Below are positions 16,791-25,249 of a stretch of DNA of 64,000 nucleotides, in pieces. Within the stretch, counting starts at the first letter, position 1. Each line of letters opens with the position of its first letter. The notes beneath the pieces are model-generated. The model was not told the origin of the DNA. It saw nothing but the letters and a program-made list of their open reading frames with translations, and ran no database searches. The stretch lies in NCBI GenBank assembly GCA_002154585.1, contig MUNG01000107.1:1-64000 (forward strand), given 5' to 3'. This DNA comes from Streptomyces pseudogriseolus (GTDB taxonomy: Bacteria > Actinomycetota > Actinomycetes > Streptomycetales > Streptomycetaceae). The position numbers and the translations under genes are program-made.

Positions 16791-17031
16791 CCCACCATCA
16801 CACCGACCCAGCCCGCCTCACCGCATAAGAACTCACGAACCTGAGACACCATCAGCCGCCATGCGATAAAGCCCCACGACAGCGATCCCACCCGTCAACC
16901 TCTCACCTCATGACAGCGGACCACCCACCCGCAAACGCCCGCTGACCAGCCCCGTAACGCCAACCCCTGAACCAGCGCGACTGACTCTCACCACCACCGA
17001 CACCAACCCGAGAGATCGCACCAGGCCGGAC

Positions 17032-17607
17032 GTGGTCGCGCAGGTCCCGCCGGAGGACAAGATCCGGGCGGTGGCCGAGTTGTCGCGGGAGGATTGCGTC
17101 GCGGCGGCGGTCGCGCCGGAGATCCTGCGGCGTCCGGATGTCGTCGCGAGGGTCGCGCCGGCCGACAAGGTGAAGGTCGTCGAGGAGCTGACGCGGGACG
17201 AGTCCGTCGCGACGGAGGTGACGACGGGTCTGCTGCGCAGGCCGGACGTCGCATTCAAGGCGATGAGCGACCACACCGCCCGCCATCAGGTCAACCGGGC
17301 GCAGGTCGAGCGCGGCCGGCAGGCCCGTGAGGACTTCGAGGAGAACCATCCCGCCGCGCCGGCGGTCCGCGCGATCGACCGGTCGGTGGAGTTCCTGGAC
17401 CTTGTCACCGCATGCCACGCGTTCGTCGCGGCGGCCGGCCGGGTCGTACCGAGCCTCCGCGGCCGCCAGCTCGGCGACGACGAGCGCGTCCTCGTCCACG
17501 AGAACGTCGCACGCGTGAGGGCGACGCTCGACTGGATCGAGACGGCCGTGGACACCGGAAAGGTCGACGTCGACGAGGCGCTCGCCAAGCTCCTGCAAGG
17601 CGAATAA
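17032..17607 (+). pseudogene. 5'-truncated DUF6192-like gene
   Basis: The frame encodes about 191 residues from the first GTG, and recognisable homology begins slightly earlier (near 17015). Three tandem units of the form RRPDVxxRVxPxDKxxxVxEL fill the first ~75 residues, then FEENHPAAPAVRAIDRSVEF and ERVLVHENVARVRATLDWIE. From memory this is the C-terminal two thirds of DUF6192, a Streptomyces family usually much longer at the N-terminus. The missing 5' part coincides with the right border of the transposition module, so insertion probably removed it. It is followed three bases later by the RacP-like gene, a frequent neighbour of this family. May still be translated from an internal GTG. Confidence 0.6.
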
Positions 17608-17610
17608 GCA

Positions 17611-18039
17611 GTGCCCCGCGCCTCCAGGCGCCAGTCGGCGGCGTCCCTCAGACACGCCGACACGATTCGGTTCGTCCTTTTCGAGGCCCGCCCGGCTGGG
17701 CTGTCCTTCCCTCAGCTCCTCCGGGCGAGCGAGCTGACGCCGAGCCAGGCCCGCGCGGGCCTGGCCTACCTGCGCGACACGATCACCGAGAGGGGCTGGC
17801 CCCCGCTGATCTGGACGAAGAAGGACGGCTACCGCTTCTGCTCCGACCCCGCCGAACTCCAGGCATACGAACTCGTGGTCATCCGGGAGAAGCTCACCGA
17901 GATCCGTCGGTTCATCACCGCCGTCGTCGCCCCGCACGCCGCGCTCCAGCCGAAGGGACGGTGGATCAGGCACCTGCACACCCAGTTCACGTCGGTCGAG
18001 TCGACGCTCGACGTGATCGCCGAGTTCATCGAAACCTGA
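17611..18039 (+). CDS. RacP-like protein
   Basis: 142 residues from GTG 17611, three bases after the preceding stop, so translation is probably coupled. The N-terminus is basic, then a winged-helix-like region FEARPAGLSFPQLLRASELTPSQ, TITERGWPPLIW and a C-terminal helical block with IREKLTEIRRFITAVVAPHA. It resembles the small Streptomyces proteins annotated as RacP on linear plasmids and chromosome arms; their biochemical role is not established to my knowledge. A terminator follows at once. Function should be read as unknown, probable DNA binding. Confidence 0.6.
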   Translation: MPRASRRQSAASLRHADTIRFVLFEARPAGLSFPQLLRASELTPSQARAGLAYLRDTITERGWPPLIWTKKDGYRFCSDPAELQAYELVVIREKLTEIRRFITAVVAPHAALQPKGRWIRHLHTQFTSVESTLDVIAEFIET

Positions 18040-18041
18040 CG

Positions 18042-18070
18042 GGTGGGGAACGGCGCAGCCGTCCCCCACC
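18042..18070 (+). terminator. hairpin terminator after the RacP-like gene
   Basis: GGTGGGGAACGGC pairs with GCCGTCCCCCACC across a GCA loop with one mismatch. It lies just before the IS5-family transposase start and may insulate it. Confidence 0.65.
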
Positions 18071-18094
18071 CCCGCCTGCAGAAGGGAGGTTCAC

Positions 18095-18949
18095 ATGGTG
18101 AGGCGACGCTGCTACCCCTCCGACACCTTCGACGACGAGTGGGCACTCCTCGAACCCCTCCTCCCTCCGCCGGCCTGCGAGTCCCGGCGAGGAGGACGTC
18201 CCGAGAAGCACCCCCGCCGCGAGATCGTGGACGCGATCCGCTACATCGTGGACACCGGCTGCAAGTGGAGGGCGCTGCCGAAGGACTTCCCTCCCTGGCG
18301 GACCTGCTACAACTTCATGGCCCGCTGGACGGCGGCCGGCGTCGTCGGGCAGATCCGCGACCACCTGCGCAAACGCGTCCGGCGCGAGATGGGACGCGCT
18401 CCCGGCGCGGTCGCCACCGTCATCGACTCCCAGTCCGTGAAGGCCGCGGAGACCGTCGGGCGCGACTCGCGCGGCTACGACGGCGCGAAGAAGATCAACG
18501 GCCGCAAGCGCCACCTGGTCGTCGACACCAAGGGCCTGCCGCTCTTCGTGATGGTCACCCCGGCCGACACGACCGACCGCGACGCCGCGAAGGAAGTCCT
18601 GTTCCGGCTGCGGCTCATGCACCCCGAGATCACCATCGTCTGGGCCGACTCCGCCTACGCGGGGAAGCTCGTCACCTGGGCGAAGACCCATCTCGACCTC
18701 ACCCTCAAGACTGTCTCGCGGCCGAAGGACGCCACCGGGTTCGTGGTCCTGCCTCGCCGCTGGGTCGTCGAACGCTCGCTCGCGTGGATCATGCACGCGC
18801 GCCGTCACGCGCGGGACTACGAGCGGCTGATCCAGCACTCGGAATCGTTGATCACCTGGGCAGCGATCACGCTCATGACAAGGCGCATCACCCGCCGGAC
18901 CTCACGCAGGAGCGGACAGTCCGCCTCCCGGGAGGCCCACCGCGACTGA
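18095..18949 (+). CDS. IS5-family DDE transposase
   Basis: 284 residues in one frame. The N-terminal DUF4096-like region WALLEPLLPP and DAIRYIVDTGCKWRALPKDFP precedes the catalytic domain with D111 (VIDSQSVKAA), D185 (VWADSAYAG) and E226 (RRWVVERSLAW), all present. GRKRHLVVDTKG is the usual block between them. GTG/ATG choice: ATG 18095 follows AGAAGGGAGG. Complete and probably active. Terminal inverted repeats should lie near 18040-18090 and 18950-19080; I could not identify them with certainty, nor a target duplication. It sits between the RacP-like gene and an exporter gene. Confidence 0.87.
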   Translation: MVRRRCYPSDTFDDEWALLEPLLPPPACESRRGGRPEKHPRREIVDAIRYIVDTGCKWRALPKDFPPWRTCYNFMARWTAAGVVGQIRDHLRKRVRREMGRAPGAVATVIDSQSVKAAETVGRDSRGYDGAKKINGRKRHLVVDTKGLPLFVMVTPADTTDRDAAKEVLFRLRLMHPEITIVWADSAYAGKLVTWAKTHLDLTLKTVSRPKDATGFVVLPRRWVVERSLAWIMHARRHARDYERLIQHSESLITWAAITLMTRRITRRTSRRSGQSASREAHRD

Positions 18950-19083
18950 TCCTTCTCAAACTCGCGGTCAGCGGGTCCGTCCGGACCGTCCCACCACTAC
19001 GGTCCCACGAACTCCCCGGCCCAGAAAGCCGGTTCACCCTTCACACGAGGATGAGCCGCGATCGCTCCGTTTCAAGGGCGGGC

Positions 19084-20406
19084 CTATGGTTGTTCCTCGA
19101 CAGTTTTAGGTAGAGGTACCGCACCAGCTGATGGGCCGTTGTGACGCTCCGGGCTGACGGCGAGCGGCAGCTCACGCGCCTTGCCCGCAGGGCTGAGCGC
19201 CAGGAGCAGCCATGTGAGAGCAAGGGGCACCGTCAGCACCCACATGGTGGGACGAATACCGATGGCCGAACCGAGAATGCCGCCGAAAGCCGAGCCGATC
19301 GCGATCGTGCCTTGGTTGGTGGCCATGGAAGCCGATGACACCCGTCCCAGCAGGTGCGGCGGACAGTAGCTCTGGCGGAATGTGCCCACAACGACGTTGC
19401 CCACGGACACCCCTACACCGAGCACAAAGGCTCCTGAGGCGAAGAGCAACAGGCCCAGACCGGGGGTGGTGAGCGGCAAGAACAGCGCAAAGGGGCAGGC
19501 CACGGCCTGAGTGAGCACCAGTGCCCGCGCGTTGCCCCACCGGCGGCACAGCCGAGTCGCAAGCAACGCACCCAAGACTCCGCCAAGGCTGGCACACATG
19601 ACGAGCAGACCTACAACGCCGGCGCTGACCCCGATCGTCCGGACCAGGAAAATGACCTGCACGGCCTGGTAGCCCATCAGCAGCAGATTGAGGGCGGCGC
19701 CGTAGATCACGATGGGCCGCAGATACGGGTCACGCTTCAGGAGGCGCAGCCCCTCGGCAATCTCCCGGACCAGACTCCTCCCCCCTGCCTGACGTGCGCG
19801 CTTTTCCTCTCGTGTTCGGATGCAGAGAAGGCACACCGTGGAGACAAGGAAGGTGAGGGCATCCAGCAGAAGTCCCACCGTCGCGCCGAGTGCCTGGGCC
19901 GTGAAGCCGGCCGCGCTCCTGCCCAGGACCCGGGTTCCTGCTTCGCTCACCTGCAGCTTTGCGTTACCGTCCGCGAGATCCGGCTGTGCCAGGATGGCCG
20001 GAACGTACGCGTGGCAAGCCGTATTGAAGAACACGGCCGAGGTGCCACAGACGAGTGCCACGATGAACAGATGCGTGAGCGTCAACTGGTCGAGCCAGCC
20101 CGCGATGGGCACGCTCGCGTACATCGCGGCCGACACGAGGTTGCAGACAATCATGATGCCGCGTCTGGACAACCGATCGACCCAGGCGCCAGCGGGTAAC
20201 CCCACGATCAGCCACGGAAGCCACACTGCTGCGGCAAGAAGACCAACATCCAAGGCCGTGGCCTGCAAGGCGAGCACAGCTACAAGCGGCAGGGCCACCG
20301 TGGTGATGCCGTTCCCCAGACCACTCGCAGTTTCACCGACCAGCAGCAGACGGAAATCCCGCTGCGCCAGTACACCCCAACGGCTTCTCTTCGCAGGCAC
20401 AAGCAT
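19084..20406 (-). CDS. major facilitator superfamily exporter
   Basis: 440 residues with about twelve hydrophobic segments and a central loop (around 200-225, IRTREEKRARQ). The N-terminus FRLLLVGETASGLGNGI and the loop WVDRLSRRGIMI between helices 2 and 3 are typical of the MFS_3/EntS-like group of drug and siderophore exporters. A short charged C-terminal tail follows. ATG 20406 sits directly after the GGGAGGGGG, so GTG 20400, six bases downstream, may be the true start. Substrate not inferable. It stands alone; the next gene upstream on the same strand is divergent in role. Exporters of this kind are common accessory cargo. Confidence 0.85.
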   Translation of the reverse strand: MLVPAKRSRWGVLAQRDFRLLLVGETASGLGNGITTVALPLVAVLALQATALDVGLLAAAVWLPWLIVGLPAGAWVDRLSRRGIMIVCNLVSAAMYASVPIAGWLDQLTLTHLFIVALVCGTSAVFFNTACHAYVPAILAQPDLADGNAKLQVSEAGTRVLGRSAAGFTAQALGATVGLLLDALTFLVSTVCLLCIRTREEKRARQAGGRSLVREIAEGLRLLKRDPYLRPIVIYGAALNLLLMGYQAVQVIFLVRTIGVSAGVVGLLVMCASLGGVLGALLATRLCRRWGNARALVLTQAVACPFALFLPLTTPGLGLLLFASGAFVLGVGVSVGNVVVGTFRQSYCPPHLLGRVSSASMATNQGTIAIGSAFGGILGSAIGIRPTMWVLTVPLALTWLLLALSPAGKARELPLAVSPERHNGPSAGAVPLPKTVEEQP

Positions 20407-20508
20407 CCCCCTCCCAGCTCAGGGCAACGCTACTCGTGCCTGGGAACCACGCCGGGGCATGCTCTTCATCCATGTGGCCGAAGACAGTCGAGGATCAGGA
20501 ACAGGTAC

Positions 20509-21519
20509 TCAGTGTGTGCTGTCGAGTGCCGTGACGAGGTCGGCGGGAGCGGGGGTCGTGCCGGTGGCGAGGTGGCGGATCCCGTCGCCGGGCGGGGGCC
20601 ATGCTGCGCCCCGGCCGAGCGGGTGCCGTCGGGAGGTCGCGGTGCGCCAGCCGTGCCGCTCGGACCACACCAGCGCGGGGGCCGGCGCGGCGGGGGCGTC
20701 CAGGACGAGCACGGCGACGCATTCGTCGTCCTCGGGGTGCTGAACGGCCGGCGGGGTGTCGGCGGTGGTCCAGCCGCGGGCGTGCAGAGCGCGGGCGACC
20801 TCGGCAAGGTAGGGGCGGGCCTGGCGGCCGCGCAGGACGGCTGCGGCCCGGATGCCCGCGCGGCGGGTCAGGCCGGCCGGGTAGCCGAGTTCGGCGGCGG
20901 CCTGCGCGGCGCTCGCCCCGCGCTGCTCCATCACGTCCGCGATTCGCTCCGCGCGTAGGGCTGTCAGCGCGGCCTGGGCGGTGTTGCGGTGCACGCCGAG
21001 CCGGGCGGTGACACCGGCCGCGGTGACGGTGGAATCCTCTTCCAGGAGCTGCGCGACGCGCGCCGGGAGCTGGTCGCGGGGGACCTGGTCCCCGACGCCC
21101 GTAGGCCGGCCCCCGCCACCGGTGCCGGTACTGCGGCGGGGCGTGGGGGTGTGGTCACGCACGATGTGGCGGGGCCAGTGCTCGACTCCGCCCACGAGCA
21201 CCGTGTGTTCGCGCACGGCCGGATCCTTCTTCCGGCGGTCCCATGCCTGCGGGTCCATTCCGCGCAGCGCGGCAGCCTCCTGGCGGTCCAGCAGGTCGTC
21301 GTCATCGTCCGCCGTCGGCAGCGCCGGAACGGGACGCCCGGCAAGGTAGGCGTCGACCTGCTCGCCGTCGTAGAGCCGGGTCCGGCCCGCGCCCAGCGGA
21401 GCCGGGAACCCCTCGGCCTTGAGGCGGCCCGAGTTGATCAGGGTTTGCACGGCAATACCCTGCTGCGCAGCAATGTCGGCGAGGGTGCGCACCAGGTGCC
21501 GGCGACCAGCGCGGATCAT
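20509..21519 (-). CDS. HTH-containing Streptomyces plasmid protein, DUF6292-like C-terminus
   Basis: 336 residues from ATG 21519, which has GGAGG at the right distance. The N-terminus (about 5-65) is a MerR/excisionase-like helix-turn-helix, TLADIAAQQGIAVQTLINSG and TRLYDGEQVDAYLAGRPVP; a linker of Arg/Gly/Pro follows; a second helix-turn-helix is near 165-200 (AAGVTARLGVHRNTAQAALT). The last ~100 residues (RPYLAEVARALHARGW, ALVWSERHGWRTAT, WPPPGDGIRHLATG) look like DUF6292, known to me only as a Streptomyces hypothetical domain. Likely a DNA-binding regulator. It lies 190 bases from a tpg remnant on the same strand. Confidence 0.65.
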   Translation of the reverse strand: MIRAGRRHLVRTLADIAAQQGIAVQTLINSGRLKAEGFPAPLGAGRTRLYDGEQVDAYLAGRPVPALPTADDDDDLLDRQEAAALRGMDPQAWDRRKKDPAVREHTVLVGGVEHWPRHIVRDHTPTPRRSTGTGGGGRPTGVGDQVPRDQLPARVAQLLEEDSTVTAAGVTARLGVHRNTAQAALTALRAERIADVMEQRGASAAQAAAELGYPAGLTRRAGIRAAAVLRGRQARPYLAEVARALHARGWTTADTPPAVQHPEDDECVAVLVLDAPAAPAPALVWSERHGWRTATSRRHPLGRGAAWPPPGDGIRHLATGTTPAPADLVTALDSTH

Positions 21520-21706
21520 GGGTTCCTCCCACGGTCCGGCGAACACCGGACCCATCAAGAAAACAGTACCGAACTTCCCTACCGGTAGAGAGCGGCGGGT
21601 AGGATGCTGCCCGAGCACACGCCCCTCGGGCGGTGTCTTGGGGGTCGGCACCCGTGCCACCCGCCTTCGGACGGACTGAGGGTGCCGACCACTTCATCGT
21701 CGACTG

Positions 21707-21880
21707 CTACAGGTCGATCTCCAGCTGCTCAATGTCGGTGAACTCCACATCCAGGCCGTGAGCGCGGCGCCCGCCGTCACGGAAGTACACCTCCCCGAAC
21801 GCCTGGCCCGCGAGCTCACGCAGCTGCTGCTCGCTGGCACCGGCATCCTGAGCGTTGAACAGGCGGGCCGCATGCTGTGG
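21707..21880 (-). pseudogene. 3' remnant of a second tpg gene
   Basis: On the minus strand this reads NAQDAGASEQQLRELAGQAF, then VYFRDGGRRAHGLDVEFTD and a stop at 21707: the last ~50 residues of Tpg, similar but not identical to the intact copy at 11350. The upstream part is absent; the frame runs on into the CRISPR array, which is coincidental. A leftover of a displaced or recombined tpg gene. Confidence 0.8.
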
Positions 21881-21924
21881 AGGCCAAGGCGAGGGTGAAA
21901 TGGCGAGTCTAGGAGTCCGTCGGC

Positions 21925-22379
21925 GGAACACCCCCGCGTCGGCGGGGAGGACGAGGCAGGTACGGGAGGCCGCCACCCTCCTGGCGGAACACCCCCGCGT
22001 CGGCGGGGAGGACCCGAGCACCGTATTCGGGCGCGCGAATGTCGACGGAACACCCCCGCGTCGGCGGGGAGGACGCCAGCGTGTCCGGGTCGGTCTCGAT
22101 GGCCCGCGGAACACCCCCGCGTCGGCGGGGAGGACTCGTCGCAGCGGACCAGGCCGAGGCCGATGGTCGGAACACCCCCGCGTCGGCGGGGAGGACCAGC
22201 CGCACCACGGGATCGTCCGCCCGTGCGACGGAACACCCCCGCGTCGGCGGGGAGGACGAGGCCGATCAGCATCCCGCCGGTCTTGAGGTCGGAACACCCC
22301 CGCGTCGGCGGGGAGGACAGGCTGTCGGCGGGCAAGCGGGTCTCCTGACGCGGAACACCCCCGCGTCGGCGGGGAGGAC
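21925..22379 (-). CRISPR. CRISPR array 1, type I-E, 8 repeats
   Basis: Eight identical 28-base repeats at a constant 61-base period (starts 21925, 21986, 22047, 22108, 22169, 22230, 22291, 22352), seven 33-base spacers. Read on the minus strand the repeat begins GTCCTCCCCGCCGACG and ends GGGGGTGTTCC, with a GC stem typical of Cas6e substrates. The array lies behind cas2 in the same direction, so the leader side is at 22380. All repeats perfect, consistent with the youngest or best-maintained array. Only 17 bases separate the first repeat from the restored cas2 stop. Confidence 0.97.
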
Positions 22380-22396
22380 ACTCTCTGACCTGCACC

Positions 22397-22707
22397 TTAA
22401 GAGAGGTTTTGCACTTCCTTTACCTTCGGTGCGGCGGTCATACGGATCAAGGTAAGGCCGTCGCAGTCGACTGGGGCCGGGCGGCGGGTTCCTGCGGTAC
22501 GGATGGCGTTTCCCTGTTCCGTGGTGGCGGGGTGGACGAGGAGCGCAGCGCCCCGGTTCCTACGACTTCGGTGACGGCGTTCCACAGTTCGTCACGGACG
22601 CGGGCGGAGACGCTGCCGACGAAGATGCCGGGTACTACCTCGCTGGTCCATCTGCTGAGGGCACCGCGAAGGTGGTCGGGGACGGCGGTGGTGGCGATGA
22701 CGACCAT
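22397..22707 (-). pseudogene. cas2: cas2 (type I-E), frameshifted
   Basis: The 5' part (ATG 22707) reads MVVIATTAVPDHLRGALSRW and FVGSVSARVRDELWNAVTEVV, the normal Cas2e start; the frame then runs into nonsense. The proper C-terminus, ALLVHPATTEQGNAIRTAGT and DCDGLTLIRMTAAPKVKE, is in the -1 frame and ends at 22397. The switch is at about 22549-22554, in a GGGGCGC run (minus strand). Restored, the protein has about 103 residues, a normal Cas2e length. Cas2 bridges two Cas1 dimers in spacer integration, so loss would stop adaptation. A sequencing error, a true mutation or a programmed -1 shift are all possible. It follows cas1 by seven bases. Confidence 0.85.
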
Positions 22708-22714
22708 GGGGGCA

Positions 22715-23734
22715 TCAGGTTTCTCCTATGGCGTAGTTGACGCCTGCGGGGAGGGCTCCGGTTTTGGGGTCCCAGAGGTGGACCATGCGTACGTCGCGCC
22801 GTTCGGAGTGTTCCTCGTCGGTGTCGTCGGTTGTGGTGGTGTGGGGCGGGGTGAGCAGGGATTGGACGTCCTGGACGATGCGGGGCAGGAGGCGGAGGAG
22901 TCGGAGGTCTTCGCGGAAGCGGCGGCGTGCTTGTTGTTCGGGGTTGTCGGAGTTGTGGAGGGCGAAGGCGAGGGGGAGGGTGGTGTCGGCTTTGTAGAGG
23001 TCGGCGATGTCGTAGACGAAGGCGTGTTGGGTGCCGGCGTGGACGTAGCCGAGGGCGGGGGAGAGTCCGAGGGCGAGCAGGGCGGCATGGACGATGCCGT
23101 AGAGGCAGGTGTTGGCGGCGGACAGGGCGAGGTTGACGGAGTCCTGGGAGTCCCATTGGTCGGGGCGGTAGTTGCGGCGGAAGCGTCCGATGCCGTGTTG
23201 CTGCGCGAGGATCTTGTAGAAGGCCTTCATGCGCTGGCCTTCCATGCCGCGGAGCTGGTCCAGGGTGACGGATTCGGGCAGGTCGGCGTCCTTGAAGCGC
23301 GCCTGGTACATGCGGACGGCGACCTCGAGGCGGTGTTCTGGGTCGGCCCATGTGGCGACCTGCTGTTCGAGCCAGTGTGTGGTGAGGGAGTCCGGGAGGA
23401 TGCCGGCGTAGGCGCGGACGCCGCCGGCTCCGACGCAGATGACGCTGGTGTTGTGGCGGGCGAGGGTGGTCAGGGCCGGGGTGGTGATGGAGACGCCCGG
23501 GCCCAGCAGGAGGCAGGACAGGGCTGCGGTGGGGAGGTAAACGAGGTCGGTGCGGTGGTCGTCGACCTGGATCTGCGCGCATACTCCAGTGCCGTCCTGC
23601 ACCACGCGGACCATGTCCAGGTAGAGAAAGGACAAGGAGTCCGCGACGCGCGGGAGCATAGCCAGGGTGGGAGCGGCCAGGCGCTTATGGTTCTGGCCGC
23701 CGTCGAGGGTGGGCTCATGCGGCTGAGCGGGCAA
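22715..23734 (-). CDS. cas1: Cas1, type I-E integrase
   Basis: Up to 339 residues; start uncertain because it overlaps cas6e (TTG 23734 is the first candidate and no strong ribosome site is visible). Homology begins at APTLAMLPRVADSLSFLYLD. Metal ligands expected for Cas1 are present: E165 (RGMEGQRMKAF), H232 (GYVHAGTQHAF) and D245 (YDIADLYK). The protein is the catalytic subunit that inserts spacers at the leader-repeat junction together with Cas2. Cas1e C-terminal tails are usually a little shorter; here about 40 polar residues follow LTPPHTTTTDDTDEE. All catalytic residues intact, so adaptation depends on whether Cas2 is made. Confidence 0.95.
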   Translation of the reverse strand: MPAQPHEPTLDGGQNHKRLAAPTLAMLPRVADSLSFLYLDMVRVVQDGTGVCAQIQVDDHRTDLVYLPTAALSCLLLGPGVSITTPALTTLARHNTSVICVGAGGVRAYAGILPDSLTTHWLEQQVATWADPEHRLEVAVRMYQARFKDADLPESVTLDQLRGMEGQRMKAFYKILAQQHGIGRFRRNYRPDQWDSQDSVNLALSAANTCLYGIVHAALLALGLSPALGYVHAGTQHAFVYDIADLYKADTTLPLAFALHNSDNPEQQARRRFREDLRLLRLLPRIVQDVQSLLTPPHTTTTDDTDEEHSERRDVRMVHLWDPKTGALPAGVNYAIGET

Positions 23735-24359
23735 GGCTGAGCAGGCCGGCGCCGTAGGACTTGGCCCGTCCGATGCCGGTCAGTACGGCCTCGGCCAGGG
23801 CGTCAGGGTCGGTGACGATGGCGGTGCCGTCATAGCGCACCAGGTGATGCCGCACGGCGGTGCTGTCGCCGCTGCTGTGCACGGCAGCGACCGGGGTGGG
23901 CAGCGCTGTGGTCAGGTGCAGTCCGGCCTGGTGGGCGCGGCGTGCCCACCACTGGTCGGCGTCCGGTCCGGTGAGCGCGATGCGTTTGCCGCGTCGGCCC
24001 TTGTTCTCCAATGACAGGCGTTCGGTTTTGACCGGGTTGACGACGGTGCGGTAGCGGACGGCGAGGCCCTTTTTGAGGGCGTTGAGTACCGGGGTGAGGT
24101 CTTTGACGTCGGCGTGGCCGTAGTCGTCGGGCAGGCGTGTCGGGTCGAGGGCGGTGGCTTGGACCAGGAGCGTGCTGAAGGTGTCGGTTACGTCGAGGCG
24201 GTACAGGAGTCCGGCCGCCTGGCGAGGGCTGCCGCCCAGTCCGTCGGGTACCAGACGCATAAGGGTGCGGTGCATGTTGGTGGCGTTGCGCAGGTCGCGC
24301 TGGACGGCGCGGCTGTGGGGATTGAGGCGGATGCGGGCGAGGGCCACGCCGGGGCTCAT
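23715..24359 (-). CDS. cas6e: Cas6e crRNA endoribonuclease
   Basis: 214 residues, ATG 24359 with AAGGAG upstream. Cas6e (CasE/Cse3) cleaves the pre-crRNA at the base of each repeat hairpin and stays on the 3' end. Features seen: N-terminal ferredoxin-like start ARIRLNPHSRAVQRDLRN followed by NMHRTLMRLVP, whose His is the position of the catalytic His in family members, and the C-terminal Gly-rich loop TGIGRAKSYGAGLLSLA, diagnostic for Cas6. Overlaps cas1 and follows cas5 after a 65-base gap, the only sizeable gap in the effector block. Confidence 0.94.
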   Translation of the reverse strand: MSPGVALARIRLNPHSRAVQRDLRNATNMHRTLMRLVPDGLGGSPRQAAGLLYRLDVTDTFSTLLVQATALDPTRLPDDYGHADVKDLTPVLNALKKGLAVRYRTVVNPVKTERLSLENKGRRGKRIALTGPDADQWWARRAHQAGLHLTTALPTPVAAVHSSGDSTAVRHHLVRYDGTAIVTDPDALAEAVLTGIGRAKSYGAGLLSLARSAA

Positions 24360-24424
24360 GTGGCGGCTCCTTCCTGGCGTAGTGGATCAGCTTCGTGGGC
24401 AAGGTGTGGGGTCGGTAACTGCAG

Positions 24425-25249
24425 TCATCGGGTGCTTCTTTCCGCCGTCGTGAAGTGGGCGTCGATGTAGTTCTGAAGCGTCTCCAGGTAGCCGGTTCCG
24501 AAGCCTTTGTAGGCGGCGTCCGGCAGGTGCACGGCACGCCGGTACAGCGGGCGAGGCCGGTACTGGCGCGCCAGTGGGGCGAAAGACATCGGCTCGTCGG
24601 TGATCTCGCCACTGTGGTGATCCCCGTCACCTTTGTCCGGGGCGTCGGAGTTCACGGGGAGCGCACCGAGCGGTCTGTCGCCGTAGAACTCGATCGGCTG
24701 CCGGCCGCTGCGCGGTCTCTTGGCCGCCAGGGGCAGCTGGACCAGGTGGCGCAGCGGATCCTCTCCGTGGCCCAGCAGGATCGGGCCTTCCGGCGGGCAT
24801 GACCGGCGGCCGAGATAGAGCGGCCAGTACGGGTCACGCAGGGCGGCGGCGCACTCGTACAGCAGCGCTTCGTCGTCGCACGTCAGCGCGAGCGTGAAAG
24901 CGGCGTCGGCTAGGTACTGACGCTTGGATGTCAGAGTGCCCTTACCTTTGGGGCGGTGTTTTCCATCGACGGTGATCACCGTTTCATCGGCGGGCAGTCC
25001 ACCGCCGACGGTGTGGAAGTCGGACAGCACGACACCGGGTCGGTCGACACGTACGGTCATCGACAGCTTCGTGAGATCGTCCACGGGGGCCTGGCGGGCT
25101 CGTCCGAGACCTGCGGCCAGCATGCCCACGATGCCGGACCGAGTGGGGAATCGGGCTGTGTCACGCCGTGTGTACTTGCTGTGCGTGCCCCAGGACTGGA
25201 GCGGGCCTGCCAGACGCAACAGCAGCCCTTGGGAGGGACGGTCGGTCAC
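24425..25249 (-). CDS. cas5: Cas5e, Cascade subunit
   Basis: 274 residues. Cas5e (CasD) binds the 5' handle of the crRNA in Cascade. The N-terminus LLLRLAGPLQSWGTHSKYTR and PTRSGIVGMLAAGLG is the strongly conserved Cas5 block, followed by DFHTVGGG and a beta-thumb region. GTG start 25249 overlaps cas7 by four bases, the usual translational coupling. The region around residues 170-215 carries an acidic insert (DAPDKGDGDHHSGEI) common in actinobacterial Cas5e. No fused nuclease such as HNH is present. Confidence 0.95.
   Translation of the reverse strand: MTDRPSQGLLLRLAGPLQSWGTHSKYTRRDTARFPTRSGIVGMLAAGLGRARQAPVDDLTKLSMTVRVDRPGVVLSDFHTVGGGLPADETVITVDGKHRPKGKGTLTSKRQYLADAAFTLALTCDDEALLYECAAALRDPYWPLYLGRRSCPPEGPILLGHGEDPLRHLVQLPLAAKRPRSGRQPIEFYGDRPLGALPVNSDAPDKGDGDHHSGEITDEPMSFAPLARQYRPRPLYRRAVHLPDAAYKGFGTGYLETLQNYIDAHFTTAERSTR

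Larger units (their letters stand above)
11970..16922 (-). mobile_element. Tn7/Mu-like transposition module
   Basis: Four minus-strand genes with three consecutive 4-base overlaps: HTH-AAA fusion, DDE transposase, AAA ATPase, unknown protein. The right boundary is suggested by a gene at 17032 that has lost its 5' part, and by two imperfect copies of a CC-CA-GACAGCG motif at 16872-16888 and 16906-16922, resembling multiple transposase-binding sites at an end. I cannot find the matching left end, so the limits are approximate; tpg might lie inside or outside the element. No TniQ and no TnsA-like endonuclease are recognised. Confidence 0.7.
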
